Shown here in pieces: positions 4,663 to 5,493 of a DNA stretch of 5,493 bases; the first letter of the stretch is position 1, and the number at the start of each line of letters is the position of its first letter. This DNA comes from Spirochaetaceae bacterium. GTDB taxonomy: Bacteria; Spirochaetota; Spirochaetia; Treponematales; Treponemataceae. Location of the stretch: NCBI GenBank assembly GCA_031271875.1, contig JAISVD010000241.1, positions 1 to 5,493 of the forward strand. Reading direction: 5' to 3'. The translations under genes were made by a program, and so were the position numbers. A model generated the notes under the pieces. It did not search any database. It was not told where the DNA came from and saw nothing but the letters and a program-made list of their open reading frames with translations.

Positions 4663-5493
4663 ATGAAACATATACTTTTTGCTTTCTATATATTTCTTTT
4701 CACTTGCGGTTCATCGGGGATAATTGCTTTGGGGATTATGTCTGTCCGGGAGAAGAGCGGAATAGTACAGCGGCTCCTCGGTCTTCAGATTCTGCTTTTT
4801 CTCGGACTTGGGGTGGAACTCGCCTATTATTATCTCCAGTCCATTATAGGAATCTCCGACCCATTACTTAACGGTATCGCCGTTGTTTCAAATCTCATAC
4901 AGTCCGGATTATATATCGCCGCTTTCATGGCCATACGCTCCCTGATGTCGGGAAGAGGGTATTCTCCGGTTTTCGGCGGGATAAACGCAGGGTTGTCTCT
5001 GATCATGGTCCTTATAAGCGCCGCCGCAGTAGTGTTTTTTCTGCTTCCGCTCCTGGGGGTCAGGCTGCCCTTTGACAGATGGCCCCTTCCGGCGGCAGCG
5101 GGTTACTCCCTTACAGGGATAACCTTTCTGTTTCTGGCGATCTGTCTCCTCTGGGCCTCCCCGGAGGAGGAATCCCGTACAGCAAGGTTTCTCCGGCGCG
5201 GGTGGGGATACAGTCTTCTCCTGTTCATCTTCCTCTCTCTGCTGGAACGGATGCTTAAACTGTTCGCGGACCTGAACTACGCCCCGGTCTCCTTCGATAA
5301 TATCTTTTTTGTCTGCTCCGGTGTTGTCTCCGTCATTGCCTGCGTCCGGGCTTTGTATCAGGAGCGGGATATTCCCGAAAAACCCGGCATCCTGCCGTGC
5401 GTTGAGGTGACTGAAGAAACCGCCGCCCGGTTTCAGCTGACCTTGAGGGAGCGGGAACTGGTGCCCCATATTGCCCGGGGACTCGCAAACAAG
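4663..5493 (+). CDS. Seven-transmembrane LuxR-family regulator, 3' end outside window
   Basis: The first 277 codons are visible and the frame runs off the window. There are seven hydrophobic segments at about 3-25, 38-58, 70-92, 105-130, 144-165, 182-200 and 213-231. A linker (232-256) follows, then FQLTLRERELVPHIARGLANK (257-277), which is the start of a LuxR/FixJ-type helix-turn-helix, with the usual LTxREREL opening. This gives an N-terminal membrane sensor joined directly to a cytoplasmic DNA-binding domain with no receiver domain in between, an architecture I associate with spirochaetes and some other phyla. It would be a one-component membrane-bound transcription regulator; its ligand and targets are unknown. 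The ATG at 4663 is preferred because the next one (4738) would remove the first membrane helix. No good Shine-Dalgarno is visible. Confidence 0.82.
   Translation, partial: MKHILFAFYIFLFTCGSSGIIALGIMSVREKSGIVQRLLGLQILLFLGLGVELAYYYLQSIIGISDPLLNGIAVVSNLIQSGLYIAAFMAIRSLMSGRGYSPVFGGINAGLSLIMVLISAAAVVFFLLPLLGVRLPFDRWPLPAAAGYSLTGITFLFLAICLLWASPEEESRTARFLRRGWGYSLLLFIFLSLLERMLKLFADLNYAPVSFDNIFFVCSGVVSVIACVRALYQERDIPEKPGILPCVEVTEETAARFQLTLRERELVPHIARGLANK

Noticed and set aside
4909..5469. 186-codon minus-strand frame opposite the LuxR gene
   Set aside because: The plus strand encodes seven clean membrane helices and a LuxR motif; the antisense product is Gln/Gly/Arg-rich and shadow-like.

Overview
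The window looks like a GC-rich bacterial chromosome segment, most plausibly from a spirochaete of the Treponema/Spirochaeta kind. This is an inference from three things: a GenX/EpmA-type lysyl-tRNA synthetase paralogue, a small exported beta-barrel-like protein, and a regulator with seven membrane helices fused to a LuxR helix-turn-helix. The genus cannot be fixed from this sequence. A strikingly AT-rich block of about 1.9 kb interrupts the GC-rich backbone.

Left backbone (1-1783): the 3' end of a GNAT-like gene is followed 3 nt later by epmA (EF-P lysine ligase), probably in one transcript. EpmA carries a lineage-specific low-complexity insertion made of five decaying 18-bp repeats directly after class II motif 2.

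Island (about 1745-3670): a compact restriction-modification cassette. A strong Shine-Dalgarno and a palindromic promoter/operator precede a 59-aa ribbon-helix-helix protein. Its gene overlaps a 225-aa DPPY DNA methyltransferase gene. A 289-aa PD-(D/E)XK-type endonuclease gene converges from the other strand and overlaps the methyltransferase 3' end by 18 bp. The island is bracketed by a 40-bp direct repeat (37/40 identical) consisting of the last 12 codons, stop and next base of epmA. It therefore sits at the 3' end of epmA, and the left copy keeps the epmA reading frame intact with only synonymous changes. No recombinase is encoded inside. The natural reading is a non-autonomous integrative defence cassette, or an insertion with long target duplication.

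Right backbone (3671-5493): an intergenic region with a possible promoter, then a gene for an exported beta-rich (outer-membrane-like) protein. That frame appears broken by one extra G in a G6 tract. Removing one G extends the protein by a plausible final beta-strand, ending just before a good intrinsic terminator. The window closes inside the 7TM-LuxR regulator gene.

Working together: the ribbon-helix-helix protein probably represses its own and the methyltransferase promoter, while the endonuclease is transcribed separately from the right end of the island. The flanking genes look like ordinary housekeeping or envelope/regulatory genes not functionally tied to the island.
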